DNA from: CAZFBA01 sp964517135
GTDB lineage: Bacteria; Cyanobacteriota; Vampirovibrionia; JBFMGH01
Assembly (NCBI GenBank): GCA_964517135.1
Contig: CAZFBA010000005.1
Location: 62,001-126,000 of the forward strand
Length of the DNA: 64,000 bases
Reading direction: 5' to 3'
Shown here piece after piece: positions 45,300-53,977 of the stretch (positions are counted from its first letter, which is position 1; each line of letters starts with the position of its first letter). The translations under genes were made by a program, and so were the position numbers. The notes beneath the pieces were generated by a model. The model ran no database searches, was not told where the DNA came from, and saw only the letters and a list, made by a program, of their open reading frames with translations.

Positions 45300-46484
45300 T
45301 TATTTTATATAGTTCATAGGGTTTGTATGTTTGCCGTTTAGCCTTACTTCAAAGTGCAGGTGTGGTCCGGTAGAGTATCCTGTAGTTCCTTCAAGCCCTA
45401 TGACCTGGTTTTTAGAGACGTCCTGTCCTTTATTTACCTTTATTGTAGCCAGGTGAGCGTAAAGGGTTGTTATTGACTTGCCATGATCTATTATAACAAC
45501 TTTTCCATAGCCACCATACCACCCTGAGTAAATAACTTTGCCACTATTAGCTGCTCTAATGGGGCTTCTATTCGGTCCTGCAATGTCAACCCCGGTATGA
45601 AATTTTCTGCCTCCAAAAATAGGGTGTCTTCTCCAGCCATAAGGAGATGTTATAGTGCCGTATACAGGTCTGACAAAGTTCCCAGTAGCGTATGAAACAG
45701 TTTTTGCTCCGGATGATAACAGTGTTTTGATTGTGGATTCAAGTTGCTTTGATTCTCTTTCAAGTTGATTTTCTGCTGCTTCGTAGGCTGAACGATCATT
45801 TTTGAGTTTATTTACCAGGTCTTTGTTTATATTAACTGCAATAGCTATTTCACTTTGTCTCTTTGATATGTTATTAATGGATGAAATAATACTTTCTTTT
45901 TGTTGTTGCAGTTTTTCTCTGACTTTTACGAGTTCATTTGTCTTTTTTTGAAGTTTTTCAAGTACATCTTTATCTCGTTTAATCATTCTTTGCTGGTAAT
46001 AAAGGCGATCCAGAAATGTTGTGATGTCTTTTGCGCCCAGCACCATGTGAAGGAGGCTCAGCCGTTCACCTTTATATATGTGTCGAATTCTTTTTGCTGC
46101 TTCACTGGTGAGTTTTTTCTGGTCGTTATCAAGTTTTATTAGGTCCTGTTCAAGTGTATCAAGGTTTCTTTTGGCCATGCTAAGTCTGTATTGCTGGTCT
46201 CTTAGAGAAACCCGGGCAGATTCAAGCCGGTACTGGTTGCTTTTTAGATCTTGTATTGCCTTATATTCTTCTTTTTTAATTTTTTCTTTTTTTGCCCTGA
46301 TTTCCTTTTTCTTTTGTTCAAGGTGGCTCTGTCTTTGTTTAAATTCTTCAATCTTTTGTTTTTTACTTGAGGCTAAAACAGGATTCTGCGCAACAAAGAA
46401 GAAGCTGTTCATCAACGATAATATTAATATTAAAACCCATACCACCCCGGGTATAGATCTTTTTAAAGTTTTAAAGAATATCAT
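45300..46484 (-). CDS. exported coiled-coil M23 metallopeptidase (EnvC/MepM-like)
   Basis: A 394-residue envelope protein. A signal peptide or anchor (about 8-38) is followed by a long coiled coil (about 40-260) of Lys/Glu/Gln heptads, and by an M23 (LytM) domain (about 280-390). The zinc ligands are intact: HTGVD (about 296-300) and HLHFE (about 375-379), so it should cleave peptidoglycan peptides, unlike degenerate EnvC-type activators. Such proteins act in septum splitting or envelope growth. It begins 20 bases after the small membrane peptide gene upstream. The ribosome site is weak. Confidence 0.92.
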   Translation of the reverse strand: MIFFKTLKRSIPGVVWVLILILSLMNSFFFVAQNPVLASSKKQKIEEFKQRQSHLEQKKKEIRAKKEKIKKEEYKAIQDLKSNQYRLESARVSLRDQQYRLSMAKRNLDTLEQDLIKLDNDQKKLTSEAAKRIRHIYKGERLSLLHMVLGAKDITTFLDRLYYQQRMIKRDKDVLEKLQKKTNELVKVREKLQQQKESIISSINNISKRQSEIAIAVNINKDLVNKLKNDRSAYEAAENQLERESKQLESTIKTLLSSGAKTVSYATGNFVRPVYGTITSPYGWRRHPIFGGRKFHTGVDIAGPNRSPIRAANSGKVIYSGWYGGYGKVVIIDHGKSITTLYAHLATIKVNKGQDVSKNQVIGLEGTTGYSTGPHLHFEVRLNGKHTNPMNYIK

Positions 46485-46504
46485 AATAATTTATTACAGG
46501 TCAT

Positions 46505-46609
46505 CTAGCCAAACAAAAGAGGTAAAAGCATTGGTACTACAGTCCAAAGGATGAATGTCAGGGCTATAACAGCTACGATAATCTTACTATTTTTTCTTAA
46601 GAATTCCAT
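46505..46609 (-). CDS. small single-pass membrane peptide
   Basis: A 34-codon frame starting MEFLRKNSKIIVAVIALTF and ending in LLPLLFG. A short basic head precedes a 20-residue hydrophobic helix. AGGA lies nine bases before the ATG, and the stop is 20 bases before the M23 peptidase start, so it is probably a real gene of the same operon. The basic-then-hydrophobic pattern resembles membrane anchors of periplasmic foldases, but there is no catalytic domain. Function unknown. Confidence 0.5.
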   Translation of the reverse strand: MEFLRKNSKIIVAVIALTFILWTVVPMLLPLLFG

Positions 46610-47221
46610 AAAACGTTTTCCTGCTTGATTGTTTGTTAATTTTTATTATCTTTTACCATTTTACTCTACATAGCTCATTAAGCAAAGCATTTGTTGCAGT
46701 TTGTTTAACTATATCGTGTCTGAGAACACGAAATAATGAGAATTTTAGTCATAAAGTGTTTCAATTATAGATTTTGTTTTTTGTTAAAAAAATTTTCACA
46801 CAAATCTGAATAAATTCTGTTCAAAACCTGTTCAAAACTTTGTTATATTTTCTTAAAGTCTCTTTGCAAGAAGGGTTTTAGCCTGTCAAGGTATTTGTTC
46901 AAAACCTTGTTAAAAAGGGTAAATTTTTTAGATATCATAGCTTGCTGAAAAATTTTCCTTTGAATAGTTTATTTTACCTGAATGACACTTATTAACGCTT
47001 GCCAGACTTTACATTTAATGCTCTTTAAGGGATAATAAACAGCGAAAACTTGAAACCCTTCTATCTTCTTTGTGGAATGCTTTTTAGAGCTTTAATCTGC
47101 AAGTTTTGTTTCTCCTGAAAGGATTTCCTCCCTGGTCTGATTTATTAAATGCTATGTTTATAAATATAGCAGGACTTCTGAGAAGCTTTGAGCTCTGTAA
47201 AGAAGAAGAGCCCCGGTTTAC
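46610..47221. other. 612-base gene-free region
   Basis: AT-rich, no gene visible. It contains three copies of TGTTCAAAAC (about 46819, 46829 and 46896) and a small inverted repeat CGTGT-N6-ACACG near 46715. The left part should contain the promoter for the small peptide-M23 operon. Confidence 0.4.
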
Positions 47222-47249
47222 TTGACATTGGTTTCATGGATGTTAAAAT
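47222..47249 (+). promoter_or_regulatory. promoter of tRNA-Gln and rplY
   Basis: A perfect TTGACA (47222-47227) and a TAAAAT -10 (47244-47249) are 16 bases apart. Transcription would start about seven bases before the tRNA. Confidence 0.75.
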
Positions 47250-47262
47250 ATAAATTAAGTAA

Positions 47263-47334
47263 TGGGGCGTCGCCAAGTGGTAAGGCAGCTGGTTTTGGTC
47301 CAGCCATTCAGAGGTTCGAATCCTTTCGCCCCAG
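47263..47334 (+). tRNA. tRNA-Gln (anticodon UUG)
   Basis: A 72-nt cloverleaf. Acceptor TGGGGCG pairs with CGCCCCA, the D arm is GCC/GGC, the anticodon arm is GCTGG-TTTTGGT-CCAGC with anticodon TTG, and the T arm has the standard TTCGAAT loop. The discriminator is G, and CCA is not encoded (GCTTTTT follows). It precedes rplY by 28 bases under one promoter. Confidence 0.95.
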
Positions 47335-47362
47335 CTTTTTATTTGTAAAAGGAGTTATTAAA

Positions 47363-47995
47363 ATGGCTACTAAGATACCTAATGTAGATGTTAAAGATAG
47401 AGATAAATCTGTTAATCCTAGACAGTTAAGAAGAGAAGGCCGATTGCCTGCTACATATTATGGCAAAGGTTCTGAGTCAATATCTTTTGAGGTGGATAAG
47501 AAGACTTTTACTCATCTTTATTATACAAAAAACCCTAATCTCGTTACCCTGAAGAAAAATGGCAACTCTTACAATGCCATGGTTAAGAATGTTCAAGTTG
47601 ATCCGGTTTCTCTAGAGGTTCTTAATATTGAGTTTATTCAGGTAAAAGCGGATCAAACTCTTAGAGTCAATGTACCTCTTGCTTTTGAGAATGAAGCTCC
47701 GGTTGCAAAACAGGGAGCAATGATATTGCAACTTGTTGATGAATTAGAAGTTGAGTGTTTCCCGCAGGATATTCCTGAAAGCATTACCTTTGATCTTTCA
47801 GGTATTACAGAAGTGGGTATATCCATTACTGTTGCAGATCTGACATTTCCTGAAGGGGTCAAGACTGCTCTTCCAGAAGATACAGCAGTGTTAAATGTAA
47901 CTGCATCCAAGGTTGAAGAAGAAGAAGAATCGACTGAAGCTGGTGAAGTTAGTGCAGAGGTTCCAACTGTTGCAGAGGATGAGTCAGCAGGATAA
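47363..47995 (+). CDS. rplY: ribosomal protein bL25 (Ctc/TL5 form)
   Basis: A 210-residue 5S-rRNA-binding ribosomal protein of the long Ctc type. The N-terminal L25 domain (about 5-90) has RDKSVNPRQLRREGRLPATYYGKG, and the TL5 beta domain (about 95-185) has DELEVECFPQDIPESITFDLSGITEVGISITVADL. A glutamate-rich tail ends it. AAAGGAG precedes the ATG at 47363; the frame runs further upstream, but only through the tRNA. It shares the tRNA-Gln promoter and ends at a hairpin terminator. Confidence 0.96.
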   Translation: MATKIPNVDVKDRDKSVNPRQLRREGRLPATYYGKGSESISFEVDKKTFTHLYYTKNPNLVTLKKNGNSYNAMVKNVQVDPVSLEVLNIEFIQVKADQTLRVNVPLAFENEAPVAKQGAMILQLVDELEVECFPQDIPESITFDLSGITEVGISITVADLTFPEGVKTALPEDTAVLNVTASKVEEEEESTEAGEVSAEVPTVAEDESAG

Positions 47996-48024
47996 TTTAA
48001 AAAAGCTTTTGATTAATAAATTTG

Positions 48025-48066
48025 ATTGCCAGCAGACCTTGTTTTTGCTGGTAATTTGTTTTTTAG
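48025..48066 (+). terminator. rplY terminator
   Basis: ATTGCCAGCA (48025-48034) and TGCTGGTAAT (48046-48055) form a ten-pair stem with one wobble, followed by TTGTTTTTT. It overlaps the last bases of convergent larC. Confidence 0.85.
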
Positions 48067-48809
48067 TCTTTCTCTCCTATTACAAATCTTAAATTGCTGA
48101 CAATGCTGTTGCAAAAAACCTTGTCTCCTGCGCCATAGCCGGTGCTTGTGATCCTGTCAAAATCAGGAAATGTTGTGCATTTATTGGCAATAGTGCTGAG
48201 TATTGCACAGGCGGTTGGGGTAAAGCATTCTTCTTTTATATTATTGTTTTGTTTAATGATTAAAACGTTTTCTTTAAGCATCTCAAGTGTAGCCGGTGCT
48301 GGTACTGGCAGACATCCATGAGCACATTCAACTGTTCCTGAACCTACGGGTACAGGGCTTACATAGCATTTATCCACATTCAAGGATGTATAGCATATAC
48401 TAAAACCTGCAATATCAATAATAGAATCCATGGCACCTACTTCATGAAAGTGTATTTCTTCAATACTCTTGTTGTGAACTTGTGCTTCTGCCTTTGCAAT
48501 TTTAAAGAATATTTCTTTAGATAATTTACAGGCTTTTTCGTTTATTTGAGAGTTATCCAGAATTTTGCATATCTCTTTATAGCCTCTGTGAACATGTTCG
48601 TGTTTTGTCAGGTCGATATTTATTTTGCAGCTGCTTATAGAACTTCTGTCAACGTATGTTTTTGTAAGTTTATAGCTATCTTCTGGCAGGTTTAGTTTTT
48701 TTATTTCGTTGCAAAACCAGTCAAAATCAACCGCTTTGTCGAGAAGTGCCCCAAGGAGCATATCTCCACTTGCCCCTGAATAGCAATCAAAGTAAGCTAC
48801 TTTTATCAT
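48063..48809 (-). CDS. larC: LarC-type nickel-insertion protein, N-terminal domain only
   Basis: A 248-residue protein matching the N-terminal part of LarC (DUF111), the enzyme that inserts nickel into the pyridinium cofactor of lactate racemase-type enzymes. It has the start MIKVAYFDCYSGASGDMLLGALLD, the HFHEVGAMDSIIDIAG histidine motif, and VSPVPVGSGTVECAHGCLPVPAPAT. Full-length LarC is about 400 residues or more, with a second domain after the GYGAGDKVF segment; here the gene ends shortly after that and the next sequence is rplY. In lactobacilli LarC1 and LarC2 are separate frames joined by frameshifting. No larA, larB or larE is nearby. Confidence 0.85.
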   Translation of the reverse strand: MIKVAYFDCYSGASGDMLLGALLDKAVDFDWFCNEIKKLNLPEDSYKLTKTYVDRSSISSCKINIDLTKHEHVHRGYKEICKILDNSQINEKACKLSKEIFFKIAKAEAQVHNKSIEEIHFHEVGAMDSIIDIAGFSICYTSLNVDKCYVSPVPVGSGTVECAHGCLPVPAPATLEMLKENVLIIKQNNNIKEECFTPTACAILSTIANKCTTFPDFDRITSTGYGAGDKVFCNSIVSNLRFVIGEKD

Positions 48810-48907
48810 GTTTGTTTTTCCTTGCTTGTCAATTAATTTTATTTTGTGGTTAAACTTATTATAGAGGCTAATTTTTTTGTATGCGATGAGAAATTTTTAA
48901 GAAAGGT

Positions 48908-49222
48908 TTGAGTATGCCAGACCAGACAAGTTACCCCAGGATCACCTTAAAATGTAAGTGTGGTAATGAGTTTAATGTTAATGTTATAAGAATGAAAGAG
49001 AAAGAACCTGTCTTTTGCCTTATCTGTGGCGAACATTTTCCCGTTGATATTGGTGAGCAGTTTGCCAGGGCTTTTGAAGACCTTTTCAAAGTTAAATATC
49101 TTATGGATAAAGAAGGTGGAAAGTTTAAATATTCTTTTATTTACAAGTCTACCTTTGACCAGCCCCCAGCTCCTTACCCGATAGGAGAAGACGATGAACA
49201 GCAAACACCTGAAAAAGAGTAG
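48908..49222 (+). CDS. small zinc-ribbon protein of unknown function
   Basis: A 104-residue protein with four cysteines in two pairs, CKCG (about 15-17) and CLIC (about 36-39), the layout of a small zinc ribbon, followed by a helical segment (FARAFEDLFKVKYLMDKEGG) and an acidic Pro/Gln-rich tail. AAAGG lies about eight bases before the ATG. It is upstream of grpE on the same strand, with 168 bases between. I recognise no family. Confidence 0.75.
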   Translation: MSMPDQTSYPRITLKCKCGNEFNVNVIRMKEKEPVFCLICGEHFPVDIGEQFARAFEDLFKVKYLMDKEGGKFKYSFIYKSTFDQPPAPYPIGEDDEQQTPEKE

Positions 49223-49340
49223 GAAAGAATGTATTTTTTGTTGTTAGCAAAACAATTAAGTTCATGAAAGATTTGTTAACTTCTTTAAAAAAATGATTAA
49301 AAAATTATGTATTTTTCGGTATTGTCATGATTTTAAACCT

Positions 49341-49362
49341 TATAATATTTGAAAAGTATAAT
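49341..49362 (+). promoter_or_regulatory. candidate -10 elements upstream of grpE
   Basis: Two perfect TATAAT hexamers (49341-49346 and 49357-49362) lie 30-50 bases before grpE. No convincing -35 accompanies either, and no CIRCE operator (TTAGCACTC-N9-GAGTGCTAA) is present. Confidence 0.35.
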
Positions 49363-49390
49363 AATAACCTGAAAGAGCAGGAAAAGAGCA

Positions 49391-50089
49391 ATGAAAAGCC
49401 GTGAAGAACCAGACAAAAGCCCGACCAATGAAGAAAAAGAGAGTGAAAAAATGACTAATAACCCTTTTTTTTCGAAGAAGATGAAAGAAAAAATTGATTC
49501 TTCTGCTGAAGAAAATGTTAATCAGCAGGAAAATAGTGAAAATATAGAATATATAAGAAAGCTAGAGGGAGAAAGAGAAACCCTTACAAGGGAGCATGAG
49601 ACTCTTAAAAACCAGTATGTCAGGCTAGCAGCTGATTTTGATAACTATAGAAAAAGACAGGATCAGGTTAAGCAGGAACTTTATAACTCCGGTGCAGCTG
49701 ATGTTATTACTGCATTGATACCGGTACTTGATACTCTCGATAGAGCTTATCTTTCGTTTAAAACACTGGATGATTCAGAGAAGCTTAAAGAGAGCTTTGA
49801 CGTTTTATACAGACAAATGCAGGATAGCCTGACAAAAATGCAGGTTTCAAAAATTAAAACTGCTGGAGAGCTCTTTGACCCCAATTTCCATCAGGCTGTT
49901 ATGCAAGAAGAGACAACGGAATTTGAGGATAATACTATTAGTGCTGAACTGCAGTGCGGCTATATTCTCAACGATAGGGTTTTAAGAGCTGCCATGGTTA
50001 AAGTTGCCTCCAACCCTGAGGGAGTACAAAATCAGGAAAATAAACAAACAAACCACAATGACCAACAGGATGAATGCAGTGAAAGTTAA
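49391..50089 (+). CDS. grpE: GrpE nucleotide exchange factor
   Basis: A 232-residue co-chaperone that releases ADP from DnaK. A charged, disordered N-terminus is followed by a long helix (about 50-95) carrying YVRLAADFDNYRKRQ and the C-terminal beta domain with GELFDPNFHQAVMQEE and GYILNDRVLRAAMVKVA. AGGA precedes the ATG by about nine bases. It is 26 bases upstream of dnaJ. dnaK, usually in this cluster, is not in the window. Confidence 0.96.
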   Translation: MKSREEPDKSPTNEEKESEKMTNNPFFSKKMKEKIDSSAEENVNQQENSENIEYIRKLEGERETLTREHETLKNQYVRLAADFDNYRKRQDQVKQELYNSGAADVITALIPVLDTLDRAYLSFKTLDDSEKLKESFDVLYRQMQDSLTKMQVSKIKTAGELFDPNFHQAVMQEETTEFEDNTISAELQCGYILNDRVLRAAMVKVASNPEGVQNQENKQTNHNDQQDECSES

Positions 50090-50115
50090 ACGTAGTAAAT
50101 TGGTAAAAATGGCTG

Positions 50116-51258
50116 ATGTCTAAAAAAGATTATTACGAAGTATTAGGCGTTGACAGAGATGCCGAACAGGATGAAATTAAAAAGGCTTTTAGAAAAAAAG
50201 CCAGAGAATATCACCCTGATGTGAATAAATCACCGGATGCAGATAAGCTGTTCAAAGAGCTGGGAGAAGCATACGAAGTTTTGAGTGATCCAGAACGACG
50301 TTCAATGTACGATCGATATGGTCACGATGGTTTGTCTGCTTCAGGATACCAGGGCTTTAGCGGTGGCTTTGATGTTTTTGGAGAGTTTTCAGATATATTT
50401 AGTGCCATGTTTGGAGGCTTTAGCGGCTTTGGTGGCCAGAGAGTTAATCCTAATGCTCCGTCACGTGGCAATGACCTCAGATTAGACCTTGAAATAGATT
50501 TTAACGATGCTATATTTGGAGTCAGGAAAGAAGTAGAAATTGAACATCTTGAACATTGCGATACCTGTGGCGGTACCGGCCTGAAACCCGGTTCTTCTCC
50601 TGTAAGATGTGCTACCTGTAATGGGGTTGGTCAGGTACAACAAACAACAAGAACCTTTATAGGTACTTTTACGCAGGTTTCAACATGTCCTGACTGTGGT
50701 GGTATGGGGCAAAAGATTACAGATCCCTGTGTTGAATGTTCTGGAAATGGTAGAAAGCAAGTAGCAAAGGTTTTACAGTTAAATATTCCGGCCGGAGTAG
50801 ATAACGGGGCTAAATTACGCCTTAGTGGTGAGGGAGATGCAGGCAGAAACAGAGGCCCCTCTGGTGACCTTTATGTTGTATTGCACGTTAAATCACATGA
50901 AATATTCAAAAGAGAAGGGGTTGATATTTATCTGGACCAGCCAATCACAATTTCTCAGGCTGCACTGGGTACAACAAAAGAAATACCACGGCTGGATGGT
51001 GTTGAGAAGATTAAAGTATTACCCGGAACCCAGACAGGAACTATTATAACTGTCAAAGGAGCGGGCGTACCATACCTGAATAACTCAAAACGCAGAGGAG
51101 ATCTCTATGTTCGCTTGATTATTAAAACGCCAGTATCACTTACGGAAGAGCAGAAAAAGCTTCTCAAGCGCTTTGAAGAGATTGAAATTGATAAATCGTC
51201 GAAAATACCAAATATAATTGATAAATTTAAAGATGCCTTTACAGGAAGTAGCCACTAG
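50116..51258 (+). CDS. dnaJ: DnaJ (Hsp40) chaperone
   Basis: A 380-residue type I J-protein. The J domain has HPD at 33-35, then a Gly/Phe-rich region (about 75-115). The zinc domain has four CxxCxGxG repeats (CDTCGGTG, CATCNGVG, CPDCGGMG, CVECSGNG; about 147-220), and the C-terminal substrate-binding and dimerisation domains follow. It stimulates DnaK ATPase and binds unfolded clients. It is co-transcribed with grpE. Confidence 0.97.
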   Translation: MSKKDYYEVLGVDRDAEQDEIKKAFRKKAREYHPDVNKSPDADKLFKELGEAYEVLSDPERRSMYDRYGHDGLSASGYQGFSGGFDVFGEFSDIFSAMFGGFSGFGGQRVNPNAPSRGNDLRLDLEIDFNDAIFGVRKEVEIEHLEHCDTCGGTGLKPGSSPVRCATCNGVGQVQQTTRTFIGTFTQVSTCPDCGGMGQKITDPCVECSGNGRKQVAKVLQLNIPAGVDNGAKLRLSGEGDAGRNRGPSGDLYVVLHVKSHEIFKREGVDIYLDQPITISQAALGTTKEIPRLDGVEKIKVLPGTQTGTIITVKGAGVPYLNNSKRRGDLYVRLIIKTPVSLTEEQKKLLKRFEEIEIDKSSKIPNIIDKFKDAFTGSSH

Positions 51259-51310
51259 GTTATGCTTATTGGATAATTTAAAGTTAGTGATTGTGAGGAG
51301 GTTCCGGTTC

Positions 51311-52939
51311 TTGGCCTTAAAAATAACATCAAAAAAGTTTTTTCAACATCTGTTAGTTTTGGTGTCGCTATTGATCTTCTTTAACGCTGCTGTTTACCCG
51401 ACTTTAGCAACAGAACTACCCTCAGATGTGGAAGCTTATATTAATAAACACTATCCCGGAGCTAATATAAGGTTTGATGGCTTAATTGAGCTTTCTGATA
51501 AGACTGTTTATATACCAGTTTTACCGGTGTCTTATCCTGAAAGTTCTGGTGATTTAAGAATACTTACACAAATACCCCAGGATTCTGAACGTCCTGACCT
51601 TATTGTTTTCTCTAATAACCTGTCTTTGCTCAGGGTTATTGAAAAAGAAACAGGTGAAAAAACTTTGATAAGTGGTCCCGAAGTGCCTTTAAAGGTTAAG
51701 TTAGGCTTACTGCCACAGGATCTTATAGTTCCGGAATACCTGATAGTGCCACCAGATTTACGATCTATTGTTGGTGATCTTTCTATCCCATCGCAACAGG
51801 CAAACCCTTTTAACATACAGAATGATGCCTCTGAAACTCAACAACAGGAAGCTCCTGTAGGTGATAATAGCCTTATCGCTTCTGAGAGTGGTTTATCTAA
51901 TACAGAACATGGTTTGCAGGTAAGAGATGATGTTATAGAAACCGATAAAGATTATGTAGAACCCCAAAATGTACCCTCCCTGGATACATCAGGTGCTTTT
52001 GGGATTGGGAACAGGTATTTGTATGTGACCTCAGTTGGAGGTAACATCCTTTATGTTGTTGATCCAAAGAATGCAAATGTAGTAGATAAGATAAAAGTGG
52101 GTGCGTTGCCATACAAGACAGTATTAAGCCCTGATGGTAGCCGTTTATATGTTATATGTCTTGCGGCCAATGCTGTCGGATCAATAGATACCAGAACTAA
52201 CAGGCTTGAAAATCTTATTAAAGTTGGTTTAAGGCCAACGGATATTGCAGTGAGTCCTGATGGATCAAAGGTATTTGTTGCTAATAGTGGCTCTGGTACA
52301 ATTAGTGTAATAAACACGGATCTATTTGAGGTTATAACGAACGTAGATGTTAAGGGAATACCTGATGGTGTTCTTGCATCAAGTGATAATAGAAGCTTTT
52401 ATATGTATAATAAAGCCTCTGGCATTATTAGTCAGTGGGATGCCCTGAACCCTGAAAATAGAAGCTTCCTTTTTGTCTTGAAAAACCCATCAAAAATGAT
52501 CACAGACCCTGAAGAAAAAAGATTATACATTGTAAGTAGGACCTCAAATACACTGATGGTCTACAATCTTAATAAGAAAGAGTATGATGGTGCTGCTAAT
52601 ATGGGTGATAAGCCAGTTGATCTTGATTTGTCAGAAGATGGCACGAAGCTTTATATCCTGGAAGCTGGCGAAGATAGGCTAAGCGTACTTGATAATCAGA
52701 CTTTTGAAGTTATTAGTGAAATAAAATTAAATACAGGTGGCTTTCCGAGTTCGTTCAACATTCTCCCGGGAACTAATAAAGCTCTGGTGACCAACGCAGA
52801 GTCAGATAAACTAACCCTTGTCGACCTTCAAATGAATAAAGTTATTACGACCATACCTATTGGGATTACCTCAAAATCTCTAACTTTTGGTCCACTGCCG
52901 CAGGCACAGCAGTCAAATGCTTCTAAAAATTCCAAATGA
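51311..52939 (+). CDS. exported YVTN-type beta-propeller protein
   Basis: A protein of about 542 residues with an N-terminal signal sequence (FFQHLLVLVSLLIFFNAAVYPTLA), a globular region, a Ser/Gln linker, and from about residue 230 a seven-bladed-type propeller of repeats such as LYVTSVGGNILYVVDPKNANVVDKIKVG and VFVANSGSGTISVINTDLFEVI. These repeats occur in surface or periplasmic proteins of unknown activity. The frame is open from 51218 inside dnaJ, but GAGGAGG at 51296-51302 points to the TTG at 51311, which also starts the signal peptide sensibly. It may be read with dnaJ or from its own promoter. Confidence 0.85.
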   Translation: MALKITSKKFFQHLLVLVSLLIFFNAAVYPTLATELPSDVEAYINKHYPGANIRFDGLIELSDKTVYIPVLPVSYPESSGDLRILTQIPQDSERPDLIVFSNNLSLLRVIEKETGEKTLISGPEVPLKVKLGLLPQDLIVPEYLIVPPDLRSIVGDLSIPSQQANPFNIQNDASETQQQEAPVGDNSLIASESGLSNTEHGLQVRDDVIETDKDYVEPQNVPSLDTSGAFGIGNRYLYVTSVGGNILYVVDPKNANVVDKIKVGALPYKTVLSPDGSRLYVICLAANAVGSIDTRTNRLENLIKVGLRPTDIAVSPDGSKVFVANSGSGTISVINTDLFEVITNVDVKGIPDGVLASSDNRSFYMYNKASGIISQWDALNPENRSFLFVLKNPSKMITDPEEKRLYIVSRTSNTLMVYNLNKKEYDGAANMGDKPVDLDLSEDGTKLYILEAGEDRLSVLDNQTFEVISEIKLNTGGFPSSFNILPGTNKALVTNAESDKLTLVDLQMNKVITTIPIGITSKSLTFGPLPQAQQSNASKNSK

Positions 52940-52952
52940 GCCTTTAATTATA

Positions 52953-52983
52953 TTGAGATTTGATAGAGTTTTCGTTTTATAAT
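52953..52983 (+). promoter_or_regulatory. candidate promoter of the HEAT-queC operon
   Basis: TTGAGA (52953-52958) and a perfect TATAAT (52978-52983) are 19 bases apart, slightly long, about 35 bases before the HEAT gene. Confidence 0.35.
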
Positions 52984-53017
52984 GATTTAAATTGATTCTA
53001 AAGGCTCAAGGGTTACC

Positions 53018-53974
53018 ATGGATTACGATAGCCTGAGAAAAAAAGAAATAGAACAGATAGTAGAAAGGTTAATTAGCCAGCGAGAGAAGCCTTCATCTGA
53101 GCGGGTTAAAGCCCTGGAACAGCTTCAGGTTACGGCATCAGGGTTTATTAGCTTTATTCTTCTTGAGTTATTAAAAACAGAGTGTGATGTAGAGGTTCTT
53201 ATATTTATCTGTAATGCTCTTGCAAGAACAAAAGAAGAAGAAGCCGTAATGCCTCTTGTAGATCTTGTACTTGGAAACAGAGAAATAGAAGGAAAAGATG
53301 ACCCTGTAAAGGTAAATAGAGATGAATATCTCAAGGTTAGATGTTCTGCTATTAAGGCTCTTGGGCTTTTAAAAAATGAAAAGGCTGTTATACCTCTGAT
53401 GTATGTTTTAAACGACAAAACTGAACACTACAGGGTAAGGCTAAATGCAGCAGAAGCACTGGGCAGAATAGGTGATACATATGCTGTTAACCCGTTGATA
53501 AATCTTGTTGTTGATGAAAAAGAGAGTTCTGTCTACGTTAGAGAATCAGCTGCAAAGGCTCTGGGTATGCTTGGAGATGTCAGGGCGATTAAGCCGCTTC
53601 TGAAAATACTGGATTCCAAGCGGGGTATATTTGATAAATTTACATTTCTGAAAGAACAGGTTATAGATGCTATCCGTAAAATTGGTGCTGACTCTGATAG
53701 AGATACTGTTCAATATCTGAAAGACTCTTTAATGGATGAAGCTCCGTCAGTCAGGATGTCTGCTGTAGAAACTCTGGCATCTATGGGGGATCCGTCTTTG
53801 ATTAGAATCCTTGTACCAGTAGTTTATGATGAAGATGAAGAAGTTTCCAGGGAGGCTGTGAGGGCTATCTATGAACTTGAAGGCATGCTGGAGTTGCAAA
53901 AACTGCTTGAAGACGACAGGCTTCCGGGCTGGGCAAGAGATGAAATTGAAATGGCGTTTGAAGAGGGTGAATAA
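53018..53974 (+). CDS. HEAT-repeat protein
   Basis: A 318-residue soluble alpha-solenoid. At least five HEAT units of the PBS-lyase type are visible, for example VRCSAIKALGLLKNEKAVIPLMYVLND, VRLNAAEALGRIGDTYAVNPLINLVVD and VRESAAKALGMLGDVRAIKPLLKILD. Such proteins are scaffolds or, in phototrophs, bilin lyases; no lyase role is supported here. AAGGG precedes the ATG. It ends three bases before queC, so it is the first gene of a four-gene run (HEAT, queC, DUF366, SPOR). Confidence 0.9.
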   Translation: MDYDSLRKKEIEQIVERLISQREKPSSERVKALEQLQVTASGFISFILLELLKTECDVEVLIFICNALARTKEEEAVMPLVDLVLGNREIEGKDDPVKVNRDEYLKVRCSAIKALGLLKNEKAVIPLMYVLNDKTEHYRVRLNAAEALGRIGDTYAVNPLINLVVDEKESSVYVRESAAKALGMLGDVRAIKPLLKILDSKRGIFDKFTFLKEQVIDAIRKIGADSDRDTVQYLKDSLMDEAPSVRMSAVETLASMGDPSLIRILVPVVYDEDEEVSREAVRAIYELEGMLELQKLLEDDRLPGWARDEIEMAFEEGE

Positions 53975-53977
53975 TTT

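Noticed and set aside
47222..47362. Extended N-terminus for rplY
   Set aside because: The extension translates the promoter and tRNA-Gln; the real start has AAAGGAG and matches the family.
49223..49390. CIRCE/HrcA operator before grpE
   Set aside because: No TTAGCACTC-N9-GAGTGCTAA-like inverted repeat was found.
53018..53974. Phycobilisome lyase role for the HEAT protein
   Set aside because: The repeats resemble PBS-lyase HEAT units, but no phycobiliprotein or bilin gene is present, so only a scaffold is claimed.
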